Of a stretch of DNA of 64,000 bases, positions 16,319 through 26,600 are shown piece by piece. The notes beneath the pieces were generated by a model. The model was given only the letters and a program-made list of their open reading frames with translations, was not told the origin of the DNA and made no database searches. The DNA lies in NCBI GenBank assembly GCA_964565645.1, contig CAZMFQ010000005.1, positions 123,133 through 187,132 of the forward strand, written 5' to 3'. Numbering within the stretch: position 1 is the stretch's first letter; every line of letters begins with the position of its first letter. The position numbers were made by a program, and so were the translations under genes. Source of the stretch: JAHIQC01 sp964565645 (GTDB lineage Bacteria > Actinomycetota > Coriobacteriia > Anaerosomatales > JAHIQC01).

Positions 16319-17719
16319 TCAGCAGCCGGGGAGCTCACGTACGACAAGGAAGTCGGTCGCGCCAGGCGTGCGCGAAGCACGACCCGCAGTTATCGCCACC
16401 CGGTCGCCGGGGTCTGCGAGACCCGCGTCGCGAACAGCGACGAGCACCGCATCAAGCATCTCGTCCGTGTCGTCTGAGAGCGGCACGAGCAGGGCCTTGA
16501 CCCCCCACACGGTGGCGAGCCGGCGTGCGGTGCGCTCAAGTGGCGTCACCCCTATCACCGGTAGCCTCGGCCGGTGGGCCGCCACGGCCCGGGCGGTCGC
16601 ACCGGACTGGGTCGCGACGACGATCGCCGCGAGATCGAGGTCCTCGGCGAGCCGGACCACGGCCGCGCTGACCGCGCGTCCCACGTCGGCGCCATGCACT
16701 CCGGCAGAGCCGGTCGGGCTTATGCGTGATTCCTCGGCGGCACGAGCGATGCGGTCCATGACCCGGACCGCCTCGACGGGATATCGCCCGACCGCTGTCT
16801 CAGCCGAAAGCATGACGGCGTCGGCACCTTCGAAGATCGCAGTGGCCACGTCCGAGGCCTCGGCGCGTGTGGGGCGAGGTGATGTGCGCATGGACTCGAG
16901 CATCTGTGTGGCCACGATGACCGGCTTGCCCGCCGAACGAGCCGCCTCGACGATCCGGGCCTGCAAGACAGGCACATGCTCTGGGGCCGTCTCCACTCCA
17001 AGATCGCCGCGTGCGACCATCACCGCGTCGGCTGCGTCGATGATGGCGGCTATGTTCTGGGTGGCCTCGTGCTTCTCGATCTTGGCGACGATGGGGAGAT
17101 CGGGGCCGGTGCATGCCCTCAGCTCCTCGACGTCCGCCGCAGTCCGCACAAAGGACTGCGCGACCAGATCGATGCCGACGCGCACCCCCCATGCCGCGAG
17201 TTCACGATCCGTCTCGGTGATCGACTCGATGGCCAACGTCACACCCGGGACGTTGACGCCCTTGTTGCTGCTCAGGGGGCCACCCAGTATCACGCGGGTG
17301 GTCACAGTCCCCTCATCGACGGAGACAGTCTCGAGTTCCAGAGCTCCGTCATCCAACAGGATCCGATCGCCCGGGCTCAGATCCGACGCAAGTCCGGGGT
17401 ATTCTACACATGCATGCGTCGAATCGCCCGTGCAGGGCGCGGACTCGAGCCGGAAGTCGGAGCCTGATACCAATGTGGTGCCCGGCTCCATCACCCCGAC
17501 ACGCATCTTGGGCCCCGGGAGATCGAGCAGTACCGCCACGTGTCGTCCGGAGGCTCGCGAAGCCTCCCGGATCCGGTCGAACCGCACCTGGAGCTCATCG
17601 AGCGACGAATGTGAGGCGTTGAGGCGGGCGACGTCCATCCCCGCTCCGATCAGCGCTTCGAGTATCTCTGGTGACTGGCTCGCGGGTCCGATCGTGGCGA
17701 CTATCCTGGTGCGACGCAT
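16319..17719 (-). CDS. pyk: Pyruvate kinase (variant active-site loop)
   Basis: Glycolytic enzyme making pyruvate and ATP from PEP and ADP; 466 residues, the usual size. It has RRTRIVATIGPAS at the N-terminus, the catalytic lysine in VAKIEKHEA, metal/phosphate residues in VMVARGDLGVE and the signature ATQMLESM...RPTRAEASDVA followed by AVMLSAETAVG. The C-terminal allosteric-type domain is complete. One difference stands out: the loop usually DTKGPEIR reads DLPGPKMR, a form seen in a divergent pyruvate kinase subgroup. ATG 17719 is preceded by GAGGGAG. It is transcribed divergently from the epimerase-like gene. Confidence 0.9.
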   Translation of the reverse strand: MRRTRIVATIGPASQSPEILEALIGAGMDVARLNASHSSLDELQVRFDRIREASRASGRHVAVLLDLPGPKMRVGVMEPGTTLVSGSDFRLESAPCTGDSTHACVEYPGLASDLSPGDRILLDDGALELETVSVDEGTVTTRVILGGPLSSNKGVNVPGVTLAIESITETDRELAAWGVRVGIDLVAQSFVRTAADVEELRACTGPDLPIVAKIEKHEATQNIAAIIDAADAVMVARGDLGVETAPEHVPVLQARIVEAARSAGKPVIVATQMLESMRTSPRPTRAEASDVATAIFEGADAVMLSAETAVGRYPVEAVRVMDRIARAAEESRISPTGSAGVHGADVGRAVSAAVVRLAEDLDLAAIVVATQSGATARAVAAHRPRLPVIGVTPLERTARRLATVWGVKALLVPLSDDTDEMLDAVLVAVRDAGLADPGDRVAITAGRASRTPGATDFLVVRELPGC

Positions 17720-17789
17720 ACAGCACGCTCCCTCGGAGGCGACACCCCGCGAGCGTGAACCCGTGGGGCAGCCGGTCTTGTGCATCCAC

Positions 17790-17795
17790 TATACT
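17790..17795 (+). promoter_or_regulatory. -10 element positioned for leaderless transcription of the epimerase-like gene
   Basis: TATACT ends exactly 7 bases before ATG 17803 (spacer TTGCCCA), which would place the transcription start at or next to the start codon. No ribosome-binding site lies between. The same geometry recurs at two other genes in this window (53216 and 54391). Confidence 0.5.
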
Positions 17796-17802
17796 TTGCC
17801 CA

Positions 17803-18858
17803 ATGTCACGAATCCCTCGCATACTCGCGATGCTCGGTGCTGCCGCAGGAGTCTGCATGATCGCGTTCGCGATGTATGCGGTCCCCCGATGGACGCGCGC
17901 CGACAGAGACCGGCTCGCACTCGCAAGATCCGTCCCGTGGCAGCAGAGCCACCTCCTCGACATCGAGGATGCGACCCCGACCCACTACTACGTGGACATG
18001 CGGCTCATCTCACAGAAGGTGCGCGATCTGGAGTACTCGGATCCGCCGCTCGACGAGGCCGGGGTGCCGATCGTCGACTACGTGAGGGTCAAAGCCGGCG
18101 GTATGACCGAGCGCCGAGGCTACAACCCCGTGACCATCGCTCAGTACGGTCTCGGGCGCTACGAGGACTATCTCCACGGCGACGAAGCCGGCTTGGCCGA
18201 CTTCATGATCCAGGCGGAGTGGCTCAGGCGCGACCTCGAGACGGACGGCTCGCTGCGTTTCGATTTCGCGGTTCCCAGCCGCGGGCTGACCCCCGGCTGG
18301 ACATCGGCCATGGCGCAGGGTGAGGCGATATCCGTGTTCAGTCGCGCCTGGACGCAGACCCGGGACCGGAAGTGGCTGGAGGCGGCTGACCTCGCCTTCG
18401 AGCCGCTGTCGATCGACATCGGATCAGGCGGCGTCTCCAGCCTCGTTGACGGCGAGGTGTGGCCGGAGGAGTATCCCGCGCAGCCCCCCAGTCATGTGCT
18501 CAACGGAGCATTGTTCGCGGCATTCGGCATGTACGACCTGAGCAGGATCCCCGCCTCCAGATCCGCGGAGGCCGAACAGATGCTGCAGGGCTTTCGGTCC
18601 ACACTCGCGACCTCGCTGCCCGAGTACGAACGCGACGGATGGGTGCGCTATCAACTGTCCGACGACACCTATGCGACGAAGACCTACTATGGCCTGCACA
18701 TCGCACAACTCGAGGCCATGGCCCGCATCACCGGCGACGACGTGTTCGGCGACACCGCACGTCGGTGGTCATATCCGCTCGAACATCCGACGGCCTGGCT
18801 CGCGAAGCGCGCACTCGTCCGATTCGGTCAGCGCATCGAGGCACGTACGGGCTCCTAG
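17803..18858 (+). CDS. Membrane-anchored D-glucuronyl C5-epimerase-like protein
   Basis: Protein of 351 residues with one N-terminal membrane segment or uncleaved signal (about 9-27). A domain resembling the C-terminal (alpha/alpha) domain of D-glucuronyl C5-epimerase follows: YVRVKAGGMTERRGYNPVTIAQYGLG near the start, then SRGLTPGWTSAMAQGEAISVFSRAW and PPSHVLNGALFAAFGMYDL (each quoted within limits here as landmarks). Animal homologues epimerise glucuronate in heparan sulfate, and bacterial homologues are few and mostly uncharacterised. The catalytic part would face outside the membrane. No glycan biosynthesis genes are adjacent. It probably acts on an extracellular or wall polysaccharide, which is inference. 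It converges with the methyltransferase gene. Confidence 0.65.
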   Translation: MSRIPRILAMLGAAAGVCMIAFAMYAVPRWTRADRDRLALARSVPWQQSHLLDIEDATPTHYYVDMRLISQKVRDLEYSDPPLDEAGVPIVDYVRVKAGGMTERRGYNPVTIAQYGLGRYEDYLHGDEAGLADFMIQAEWLRRDLETDGSLRFDFAVPSRGLTPGWTSAMAQGEAISVFSRAWTQTRDRKWLEAADLAFEPLSIDIGSGGVSSLVDGEVWPEEYPAQPPSHVLNGALFAAFGMYDLSRIPASRSAEAEQMLQGFRSTLATSLPEYERDGWVRYQLSDDTYATKTYYGLHIAQLEAMARITGDDVFGDTARRWSYPLEHPTAWLAKRALVRFGQRIEARTGS

Positions 18859-18875
18859 GACAGGGGCCGTACCGG

Positions 18876-19784
18876 TCAGACCGCGTCGTCCTGACCGCCC
18901 TTGGGCAGACGCACGATCTGGATCTCGTCGCCGTTTCGACGCACGGTGGCCTCTTCGCGGGCGAGACGGTGCACCGCAGTGCGAAGGTTGCCGTACAGGC
19001 GCTCCACGCCCCGCGGGTCCGTGGCGACGCGCACCGCGCGGTCACCGCCGGCCAGGAAGTAGCGCACGAGACGCGTCGCCGCACCGCGCGGCGGCGGGAA
19101 CGGTACCGAGAGTTCCCGAGCGTCTACCGCCCAGTCCTCGATGGGTTGAAGGACCGTGGGTTGCCATCGGCGGACGTCCGCAACGATGAGGGCCGCACGC
19201 CGGCGGGCGTCGGGATCCTCGTCGCGGCTCGTGACGAGGTGCACGTCCACGTCGAAACCCTGGATGGACGCACCCCGGGCAAGATAGGCCCAGTCCATGG
19301 TCCCGTCGTCGTCGAGCATCATGATGACCTTCGTGGTGACGCGGAGTCCCAGCTCGACCAGCAGCTTGGAGAGCCCGACGCCGCGCCGCGGGGTGAACGT
19401 GACCACTCCGACGTCGTAGCGCTCATCGTGGAGCAGGTCCTCGACCATCCCCTGCCGGATGGTCAGGTGCGGCGATTCGGACACATCGCTCGCAAGCAGC
19501 CGCCTGAGCATGCCCCCCGAGGGCTCCAGCGCGGTGACATGGCCGGCTTTCTCAAGCAGTGGACGCGTGAGAAGACCGGTGGCTGCACCCACCTCGATGA
19601 CCCGAGCCCCCTCAGGAACTTCGGCGAGCATCGCATCGACCAGGCGCGGGAAGACCCGGTCCTTACCGAACTCGATGTCGTAGCGGTCCGCGAGCTTCTC
19701 GCGGCGCGCCAGAGCGCTGTCGATCGCGACGCCGTAGCGTCCCGTACCGAAATCATTGCCCTCGGTGTCGACTCGATCGTTCAC
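18876..19784 (-). CDS. SAM-dependent methyltransferase
   Basis: Class I methyltransferase of 302 residues starting at GTG 19784. Motif I is RVIEVGAATGLLTRPLLE, followed by the acidic strand-2 end VTALEPSGGM, with a further strand around DVGVVTFTPRRGVGL. The C-terminal ~120 residues are an unassigned alpha/beta extension. The substrate is unknown; there is no RNA- or DNA-binding hallmark. It follows eno by 43 bases on the same strand and is likely the last gene of the mfd-to-eno run. The longer frame (to 19979) overlaps eno and was not used. Confidence 0.75.
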   Translation of the reverse strand: MNDRVDTEGNDFGTGRYGVAIDSALARREKLADRYDIEFGKDRVFPRLVDAMLAEVPEGARVIEVGAATGLLTRPLLEKAGHVTALEPSGGMLRRLLASDVSESPHLTIRQGMVEDLLHDERYDVGVVTFTPRRGVGLSKLLVELGLRVTTKVIMMLDDDGTMDWAYLARGASIQGFDVDVHLVTSRDEDPDARRRAALIVADVRRWQPTVLQPIEDWAVDARELSVPFPPPRGAATRLVRYFLAGGDRAVRVATDPRGVERLYGNLRTAVHRLAREEATVRRNGDEIQIVRLPKGGQDDAV

Positions 19785-19827
19785 GCGCGCCTTTCGTCCC
19801 GAAGGTCGCGCCGGATCAGGCGCGAAG

Positions 19828-21111
19828 CTATCGGATGTTGTAGAAGGCCTCCATGCCCGGGTACTCCGCGGAATCGCAGAGCTCCTCCTCGATGCGGATG
19901 AGCTGATTGTACTTCGCGACACGATCGGAGCGGGCCGGGGCGCCGGTCTTGATCTGTCCGGCGTTCGTGGCGACCGCAAGGTCGGCGATGGTGGTGTCCT
20001 CGGTCTCTCCGGAGCGGTGGGAGATGACGCAGGTGTACCCGGCGCGCTTGGCCATCTCGATGGCCTCGAGCGTCTCGGTGAGCGAGCCGATCTGGTTCAC
20101 CTTGATCAGGATCGAGTTCGCGACACCGAGCTCGATGCCCTTGCGCAGACGCTCGGTGTTGGTCACGAACAGGTCGTCGCCGACCAGTTGCACCTTGTCC
20201 CCGAGGCGGTCCGTGAGCAGCTTCCAGCCGTCCCAGTCCTCTTCGGCCATACCGTCCTCGATGCTGATGATCGGGTAACGCTCGACCAGGTCGGCCCAGA
20301 ACTCGACCATCTCCGCGGAGGTGAGCTCGCGGCCTTCGCCGGCGAGCACGTACTTGCCGTCCTTGTAGATCTCGGTTGTGGCGGGGTCGAGAGCGAACCT
20401 GATCTGCTCGCCGGGCGTGTAGCCCGCCTGCTCGCATGCCTCGACGATGATCGCGAGGGCCGCCTCGTTGGAGTCGAGGTTCGGAGCGAAACCGCCCTCG
20501 TCGCCCACGCCGGTGCCGAGACCCCGATCGTGCAGCACCTTCTTGAGCGTGTGATATATCTCGGCGCACCAACGCAGGCCTTCCGCGAACGTGGAGGCCC
20601 CGACGGGCATGACCATGAACTCCTGCAGGTCGACGTTGTTGTCAGCGTGCGCGCCTCCGTTGAGGATGTTCATCATCGGCACGGGCAGGGTGTGCGCGTT
20701 CGCACCGCCGATGTAGGAGTACAGCGTCAGGTCCGTCGACTCAGCGGCCGCGCGCGCGACGGCGAGAGAGACGCCGAGGATCGCGTTGGCGCCCATGGTC
20801 GCCTTGTTCTCGGTGCCGTCGAGCGCGATGAGCGCGGTGTCGATCGCGCGCTGATCGGTGGCGTCCATGCCGATGATCTCCGAGGCGATCTCCTCGTTGA
20901 CGTTGTCGACCGCGCCGCGCACGCCTTTGCCGAGGTAGCGAGCGGATTCGGAGTCACGCAACTCGACGGCCTCGAACGCTCCCGTCGACGCGCCCGAGGG
21001 AACAGCGGCACGCCCGAAGCTGCCGTCGTCGAGTACCACGTCGACCTCGACCGTGGGGTTGCCGCGCGAATCGAGTATCTCACGCGCATAGATGTCGATG
21101 ATCGTGCTCAT
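19828..21111 (-). CDS. eno: Enolase
   Basis: Converts 2-phosphoglycerate to PEP; 427 residues, the normal bacterial length. It starts MSTIIDIYAREILDSRGNPT with the substrate loop PSGASTGAFEAVELRD. Metal ligands sit in SIEDGMAEEDWDGW and VGDDLFVTN, the catalytic Lys is in LIKVNQIGS, and the signature VISHRSGETEDTTIADLAV is intact. ATG 21111 lies 44 bases after the mazG stop. It sits downstream of mazG in the mfd run, and pyruvate kinase, the next glycolytic enzyme, is 2 kb further along on the same strand. Confidence 0.98.
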   Translation of the reverse strand: MSTIIDIYAREILDSRGNPTVEVDVVLDDGSFGRAAVPSGASTGAFEAVELRDSESARYLGKGVRGAVDNVNEEIASEIIGMDATDQRAIDTALIALDGTENKATMGANAILGVSLAVARAAAESTDLTLYSYIGGANAHTLPVPMMNILNGGAHADNNVDLQEFMVMPVGASTFAEGLRWCAEIYHTLKKVLHDRGLGTGVGDEGGFAPNLDSNEAALAIIVEACEQAGYTPGEQIRFALDPATTEIYKDGKYVLAGEGRELTSAEMVEFWADLVERYPIISIEDGMAEEDWDGWKLLTDRLGDKVQLVGDDLFVTNTERLRKGIELGVANSILIKVNQIGSLTETLEAIEMAKRAGYTCVISHRSGETEDTTIADLAVATNAGQIKTGAPARSDRVAKYNQLIRIEEELCDSAEYPGMEAFYNIR

Positions 21112-21155
21112 GCGAACGCTCCTTCTCCTTCTGCGGGCGCACGGGCCGGGCGGCC

Positions 21156-22589
21156 CTATGCTTCGTCTTCCCGCGACTCCTCCTGTTTGGCTTCGTTCCA
21201 CAAACGCTCGAGGCCCTCGATCCCGACATCGGCGATGTCCAGGCCCTGCCGCGCGACACCGGCCTCCATACTGCTCCACCGGCGCTCGAACTTGGCGCAG
21301 GTGCCCCTGAGGGCCTCCTCGGCGTCGATACCTTGTTTGCGGGCGAGGTTGACCACTGTGAACAGCAGGTCGCCGATCTCGTCAGCGGCCTCGACCGAAC
21401 CGGGCTCGGTCTGCTTGAGCTCGTCTATCTCTTCGTGCACCTTATCCCAGATATCGTCCAGCGTCTCCCACTCGAACCCGACCGAGACCGCTCGCTTCGA
21501 GATCTTCTGGGCGAGCATGAGCGCCGGCAGCGAGCGGGGGATACTGTCGAGCAGGCCGGCCTCGGACTTCTCCTCGCGCTTGATGGCGTCCCAGTTCACG
21601 ATGACCTGCTCGGGGGTGTCCGCGGACGCATCGCCGAAGATGTGCGGATGTCTGCGGCGGATCTTCTCCGAGATGAGCGCCACCACGTCGTCGATGGTGA
21701 AGCGGCCCTCGTCCGCGGCGATCTGTGCATGAAGGACGACCTGGAGCAGAACGTCGCCGAGCTCGTCGGCCAGTTCACGGTCGTCGGCGGCATCGATGGC
21801 GGCGACCGCCTCGTAGGCCTCCTCGATCATATGGCGCCGCAGCGAGAGGTGGTCCTGCGCCTTGTCCCACGGGCATCCGTCGGGGCCCCTGAGCACCGCG
21901 ATCAGGCGAACGAACCCATCGAACCCCTGAGGCGAGGAGATGCGGGACGGGGGCACGTAGACGGTCGTGTCCTGACACACCGGCGCGTCACCGAGCGTGC
22001 CCACCGAGTGGAGCGAGAGCTCGAAGCCGCCCTCGGCGCCGCACCCTGCAACCACCACCTCGTGATCTGGCGGATAGACCTCCGCGAGGCGCTCGGCGAC
22101 CCGCCGGGCGACGATGCGGTTGCGCACGTCCGTGATGATCAGGTGCGAGCCGCGCTGCTCGATACCGGGCGCCAGGGTACGGGCATCGATGATGTCCAGG
22201 TCGGCAGTCAGGTCGATGTCGAACGCCATCAGGATGGCCTGGAGCGACGCGGGCATGGGGAAGACGTCGATGCTGGCGTGGGTGCGCGACAGAAGGCCCG
22301 AGAGCATGCCCTGCCGCAGCAACGGGTAGGCCGAGGTGACATAGGTGACGTCATCGCTCTCCGAGAGTCCGGCAAGCCCTTCGATGACCCGCTCGACGGG
22401 CGCATCGGCGGGCAGACCCATGTCAGCGAGCGACGTGACCTCCACCCCCGCAGACTCGAGCAACCCGCGCAGTTCGCCCTCAGAAGAAGAGACGACCACG
22501 CGGCCTGGACCGCGCAGTCGTCTCGTTATCTCGTCACTCAAGGGGGTGTCCGGATCCAGCCCGACACCCACGATCGCTATGGACCCCAC
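21156..22589 (-). CDS. mazG: YabN-type fusion: tetrapyrrole-methylase-like domain plus MazG pyrophosphohydrolase
   Basis: 477 residues. The N-terminal ~220 residues are a TP-methylase-like domain (SIAIVGVGLDPDTPLS at the start, LPADAPVERVIEGL, ITDVRN), as in Bacillus YabN. Two MazG repeats follow. The first carries the full motif GCPWDKAQDHLSLRRHMIEEAYE with the downstream DELGDVLLQVVLHAQIA. The second is shorter, with DEIGDLLFTVVNLARKQG. It probably hydrolyses aberrant or excess NTPs; the substrate of the methylase-like part is unknown. GTG 22589 follows GAGGGGGG. It lies 25 bases after the lipoprotein isomerase gene, and eno follows. Confidence 0.92.
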   Translation of the reverse strand: MGSIAIVGVGLDPDTPLSDEITRRLRGPGRVVVSSSEGELRGLLESAGVEVTSLADMGLPADAPVERVIEGLAGLSESDDVTYVTSAYPLLRQGMLSGLLSRTHASIDVFPMPASLQAILMAFDIDLTADLDIIDARTLAPGIEQRGSHLIITDVRNRIVARRVAERLAEVYPPDHEVVVAGCGAEGGFELSLHSVGTLGDAPVCQDTTVYVPPSRISSPQGFDGFVRLIAVLRGPDGCPWDKAQDHLSLRRHMIEEAYEAVAAIDAADDRELADELGDVLLQVVLHAQIAADEGRFTIDDVVALISEKIRRRHPHIFGDASADTPEQVIVNWDAIKREEKSEAGLLDSIPRSLPALMLAQKISKRAVSVGFEWETLDDIWDKVHEEIDELKQTEPGSVEAADEIGDLLFTVVNLARKQGIDAEEALRGTCAKFERRWSSMEAGVARQGLDIADVGIEGLERLWNEAKQEESREDEA

Positions 22590-22614
22590 CGGCCCCCCTC
22601 GCCCCGTGACGTCT

Positions 22615-23592
22615 CTACTTGCCGGTCGTCTCCGTGCTGCCGGAAGCGGGCTTCTGCAGATCGGGGACGAGGATCTCGATCTCGGCCTTGGCGCGAAGGT
22701 CGTCAAGGAAGGTCTGATACGCGTCGGCGTTGCGCTGCTGGACGATGATCTGCTGGATCTGTTCTTTGACCTCGTCAAGCGTCTTCTGACGATCGGTGCG
22801 CTTCTCGATCATCTTGATGATGTGCCAGCCGAACTGGGTCTCGACCAGGTCCGAGATCTGGCCGGGGGCGAGTTTCTCAGCGGCCGCCGTGAACTCGGGC
22901 ACGTACGGCGTCGTCGGCCAGCCGAGGTCGCCGCCGTTGGCGGCGGAGGCCGGGTCCTTCGAGTACTGCTTGGCGAGCGCCGCGAAGTCGCCGCCGCCCT
23001 TGACCTCGCCGAGCACCTTCTCCGCTGTGGCCTTGTCCGCCTTGTCGAACAGGATGTGCGAGACATGGACAGCCGCCTGCTCGGCGAACTGCGCCTTGTT
23101 CTTGTCGTAGTAGTCGGAGATCTCCTTGTCGGAGACCTTCTCGTCCTTGTTGAGGGTCGCGATGAGCTGCTCGGTCACGAGCTGGTCGCGGATCTGGTCC
23201 TCGAGCGTGGAGACGTCCATGCCCGCCTGCGAAAGCGCCTGGTCGAACTGCTCCTGGGAGCTGAAGCCCGCCTTGAGCTCGTCGATCTTCTTCTTGACGT
23301 CCGCGTCGGTGACCTCGACACCCGCGTCCTTGGCGGCCTGTCGGATCAGGACGTTGTTTATCATGTTGTCGAGAAGGCGCTGCTGGAAGTCGATCAGGCG
23401 TCCCTCGCCGTCGGCGCCCTCGAACATCTGCGGGTACTGCTCCTTGAGCTTGTCCACCTGGGCGTCGAGCTCGGACTTCTTGATGACCTCACCGTTGACT
23501 CTCGCAGCAACGTCCTTGTTGGAGCAACCCGTGACGCCGAGGAACATCCCGGCAACGAGTGCGAGCGAGACTGCTACACGAAGCGCTTTCAT
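22615..23592 (-). CDS. Lipoprotein peptidyl-prolyl isomerase, PrsA/SurA type
   Basis: Extracytoplasmic folding factor of 325 residues. The signal peptide ends in the lipobox VTGC (Cys near residue 23). A SurA-like N-terminal helical region comes next (DVAARVNGEVIKKSELDAQV near the start, MINNVLIRQAAKDAGV). Then comes a parvulin domain (about 180-270) with VHVSHILF, FAALAKQYSKDPAS, GGDLGWPT and ETQFGWHIIKM, the complete PpiC pattern. A strong AGGAGGG precedes ATG 23592, which is 25 bases after the mfd stop. It probably assists folding of exported proteins at the membrane surface. Confidence 0.93.
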   Translation of the reverse strand: MKALRVAVSLALVAGMFLGVTGCSNKDVAARVNGEVIKKSELDAQVDKLKEQYPQMFEGADGEGRLIDFQQRLLDNMINNVLIRQAAKDAGVEVTDADVKKKIDELKAGFSSQEQFDQALSQAGMDVSTLEDQIRDQLVTEQLIATLNKDEKVSDKEISDYYDKNKAQFAEQAAVHVSHILFDKADKATAEKVLGEVKGGGDFAALAKQYSKDPASAANGGDLGWPTTPYVPEFTAAAEKLAPGQISDLVETQFGWHIIKMIEKRTDRQKTLDEVKEQIQQIIVQQRNADAYQTFLDDLRAKAEIEILVPDLQKPASGSTETTGK

Positions 23593-23617
23593 GAACCCTC
23601 CTGGGATGGCACGCTGA

Positions 23618-26600
23618 TTAGGCATCCGTGAGTATAGCATCGAGCATGCCGAGGGCGGCATCTGTCACAGACTCTCCATACTCGACGGGCATGGCCATCG
23701 AACGGTCACGGGAGAGCCAGACCGCGCCACGGCTCGCAAGAGTCGCGCGATGCGGTCCGTCCTCGAGCACCGGCGCAAGGCGCAGACGGCGCCGGGCCAG
23801 TGTGACCGAGGTGACGCCCGCCTCCGCGGCCATGACGCGGATGCGGGCGATCGCCACGAGGTGGCGGGCGGGCTCGGGCAGCGCGCCGTGACGCGCGACC
23901 AGATCCTCGGCCACCGAAGCGACCGACTCGATGCTCGCGGCGCCGGCGATGCGGCGGTAGTACAGCACGCGCTCGTCGACGTCGGCAAGGTACTCCTCGG
24001 GCAGGAACGCTGCGACCGGCAGGTCGACGCGGATATCCGGGAACGCGATCTCAGGTTCGCCGCGCGCCTCGGCCACCGCCTCGCGCAACATCTCGGCGAA
24101 CAGGTCGAAGCCGACCGCACTCATATTGCCGTGCTGCTCTGCGCCGAGCAGCGAGCCTGCACCGCGGATCTCAAGGTCGCGCAGGGCGACCTTGATGCCG
24201 CTCCCGAGTTCATCGTGCTCACGGATAGCGGTGAGCCGCTCGACGGCCTGCTCGGTGAGCGCCTGGCCCCGCGGGAACAGGAAGTACGCGTATGCCTTGA
24301 CGTGCGAGCGGCCGACCCGGCCCTTGAGCTGGTAGAGCTGCGCCAGTCCGAGGCGCTGGGAGTCCTCGATGATGAGCGTGTTGCTGTGCGGGTTGTCGAT
24401 GCCGCTCTCGATGATGGTGGTCGCCACCAGAACGTCGGCCTCGTTCGCGGCGAACTTCTCCATGACGCCCTCGAGCTGCTTCTCGCTCATCTGGCCATGT
24501 CCGACGACGATGCGCGCCTCGGGCGCCGCCTCACGGACGCGCTCGACCGCTTCGTCGATCGACTTGACGCGGTTGGAGACGAAGTAGACCTGCCCACCGC
24601 GCGCGAGTTCTCGCCGGATCGCACCTGACACGACATCAGCGTCGTACTCACCGACGTGGACGTTGACGGGAAAGCGGTTGGGCGGCGGGGTGTCGATCAC
24701 GCTCATGTCGCGCACGCCGGAAAGCGACATCTGCAGCGTGCGCGGGATGGGAGTCGCGGACAGCGTGAGAACGTCGACCTGCTCGCGGAGGTTCTTGAGG
24801 TGCTCCTTGTGCTCGACGCCGAAGCGCTGCTCCTCATCCACGATCACCAGCCCGAGGTTGCGAGGCGTCACGTCGCGCGAAAGCAGACGGTGCGTGCCTA
24901 TGAGCACCGAGACCTCCCCGGCGGTGAAGCCCTCGAGTGCCGTGGCCTGCTGGGTCTTGGTGCGGAAGCGCGACATCACCTCGACGCGCACGCCGAACGG
25001 AGTGAAGCGCTCCGAGAAGTTCGTGAAGTGCTGCTGGGCGAGGATCGTGGTCGGACACAGGATCATGACCTGCTTGCCGTCCTGGGTCGCCTTGAACGCC
25101 GCCCGGATCGCGACCTCCGTCTTGCCATAGCCGACATCACCGCAGATCAGCCGGTCCATCGGCTTCTCGGACTCCATGTCGGCCTTGACGTCGGCGATCG
25201 CCGCGAGCTGGTCCGGCGTCTCCTCGAACGGGAACATCGCCTCCATCTCCAGCTGCCAGGTCGTATCCGGGCCGAAAGCGTGCCCGCTCACCGTCGAGCG
25301 TCGCGCGTAGAGGTCGACGAGGTCGAACGCGAGTTTGCGCGCGGCCTTGCGGGCCTTGGTCGTGGCCTTGGACCAGTCGGCGGTATTGAGGCGCGTGACG
25401 CGCGGCGCGGAGCCCTCGGCGCCGACGTACTTGCTGACCCGGTCGATCTGCTCGACCGGGACGTAGAGGCGGTCTCCCTTGGCGTACTCGAGCACGAGGT
25501 AGTCGCGCTCGGCGCCGAGCACCTCCTTGTGCTGCATCTCGCGGAACAGGGCGATACCGTGCGTCGCATGGACCACGTAGTCGCCGGGCGCGAACGCGAA
25601 GGTCATGCGCGTCGGGTCCACCTCGCGGGCGGAGCGACGGGCGCGACCGGAACGCGGGTAGACGTCGTCGATGCTCACGACCGCGAGGCGCGCATCGGGG
25701 ATGACGAAGCCGGCAGGGACGTCCGCCGCCGAGACGCTGACCGTCCCCTGTACGAGCTGCGGCACCATGATCACGCCGTCGGCGTTGGCCAGAAGCGCGC
25801 CGATCTCGCGTACGGAAAGGCCGGCCTCCGTCAGTGTGTCAGTCATGCGATGACGGGCGCGACGCTCGGGCACCGCCACCACGACGCTGTAGCCGACGTC
25901 CACGAGCGCGCGGACGCCACCGATGAACTTCTCCTCGCCACCGGAGACCTCCGGACGGCGCGCGACCATCTCCGCGTCGACCGCTCCCCCCGCCCGCAGC
26001 AGCGACAAGAGGATGAGCCGCTGGCGGCCGCCGAGGTCGAGGCGCGCGGGTCCGACGACGAGCCCGTCGAGCGAGACACCCGCCGACGAAGCCGCCGCAG
26101 AGAGTTCGTCATGCCTGCGAGCGGCATCGTCGAACAGCGAGCGCGGCTCGGTGAGCACGAGCAGGGTCTCGGGAGCCAGGTAGTCGGTGAGGACGCCCTG
26201 CTGCTCGTAGAAGACGGGCAGGTAGCGCTCGATACCGTTGAAGTAGATGCCGTTCTCGATGCACTCGAGGTGATAGGCAACGAACGGATCCCTGAGCGCC
26301 TTCTCGCGCAGAGCGCGCTGCGCCCGCGTGACGACACGCGAGGAGATCGCCACCTCACGGCAGGTGTAGACCTCCGTGGGACCCGCATCCCCGATGCTCT
26401 GGCCGGTCGACGGCACGTAGCGACGCAGCGTCTCGATCTCATCGCCGAAGAGCTCCGCCCTGACCGGGTGCAGCCCGTCGGACGGGAACACGTCGAGCAC
26501 GCCACCGCGGGCCGCGAACGTCCCGGGCTCCTCTGCGGTCTCCGCACGGGTATAGCCCATGCGCGCGAGCCTCGCCAGCGTCTCCTCGAGGTCGATCTCT

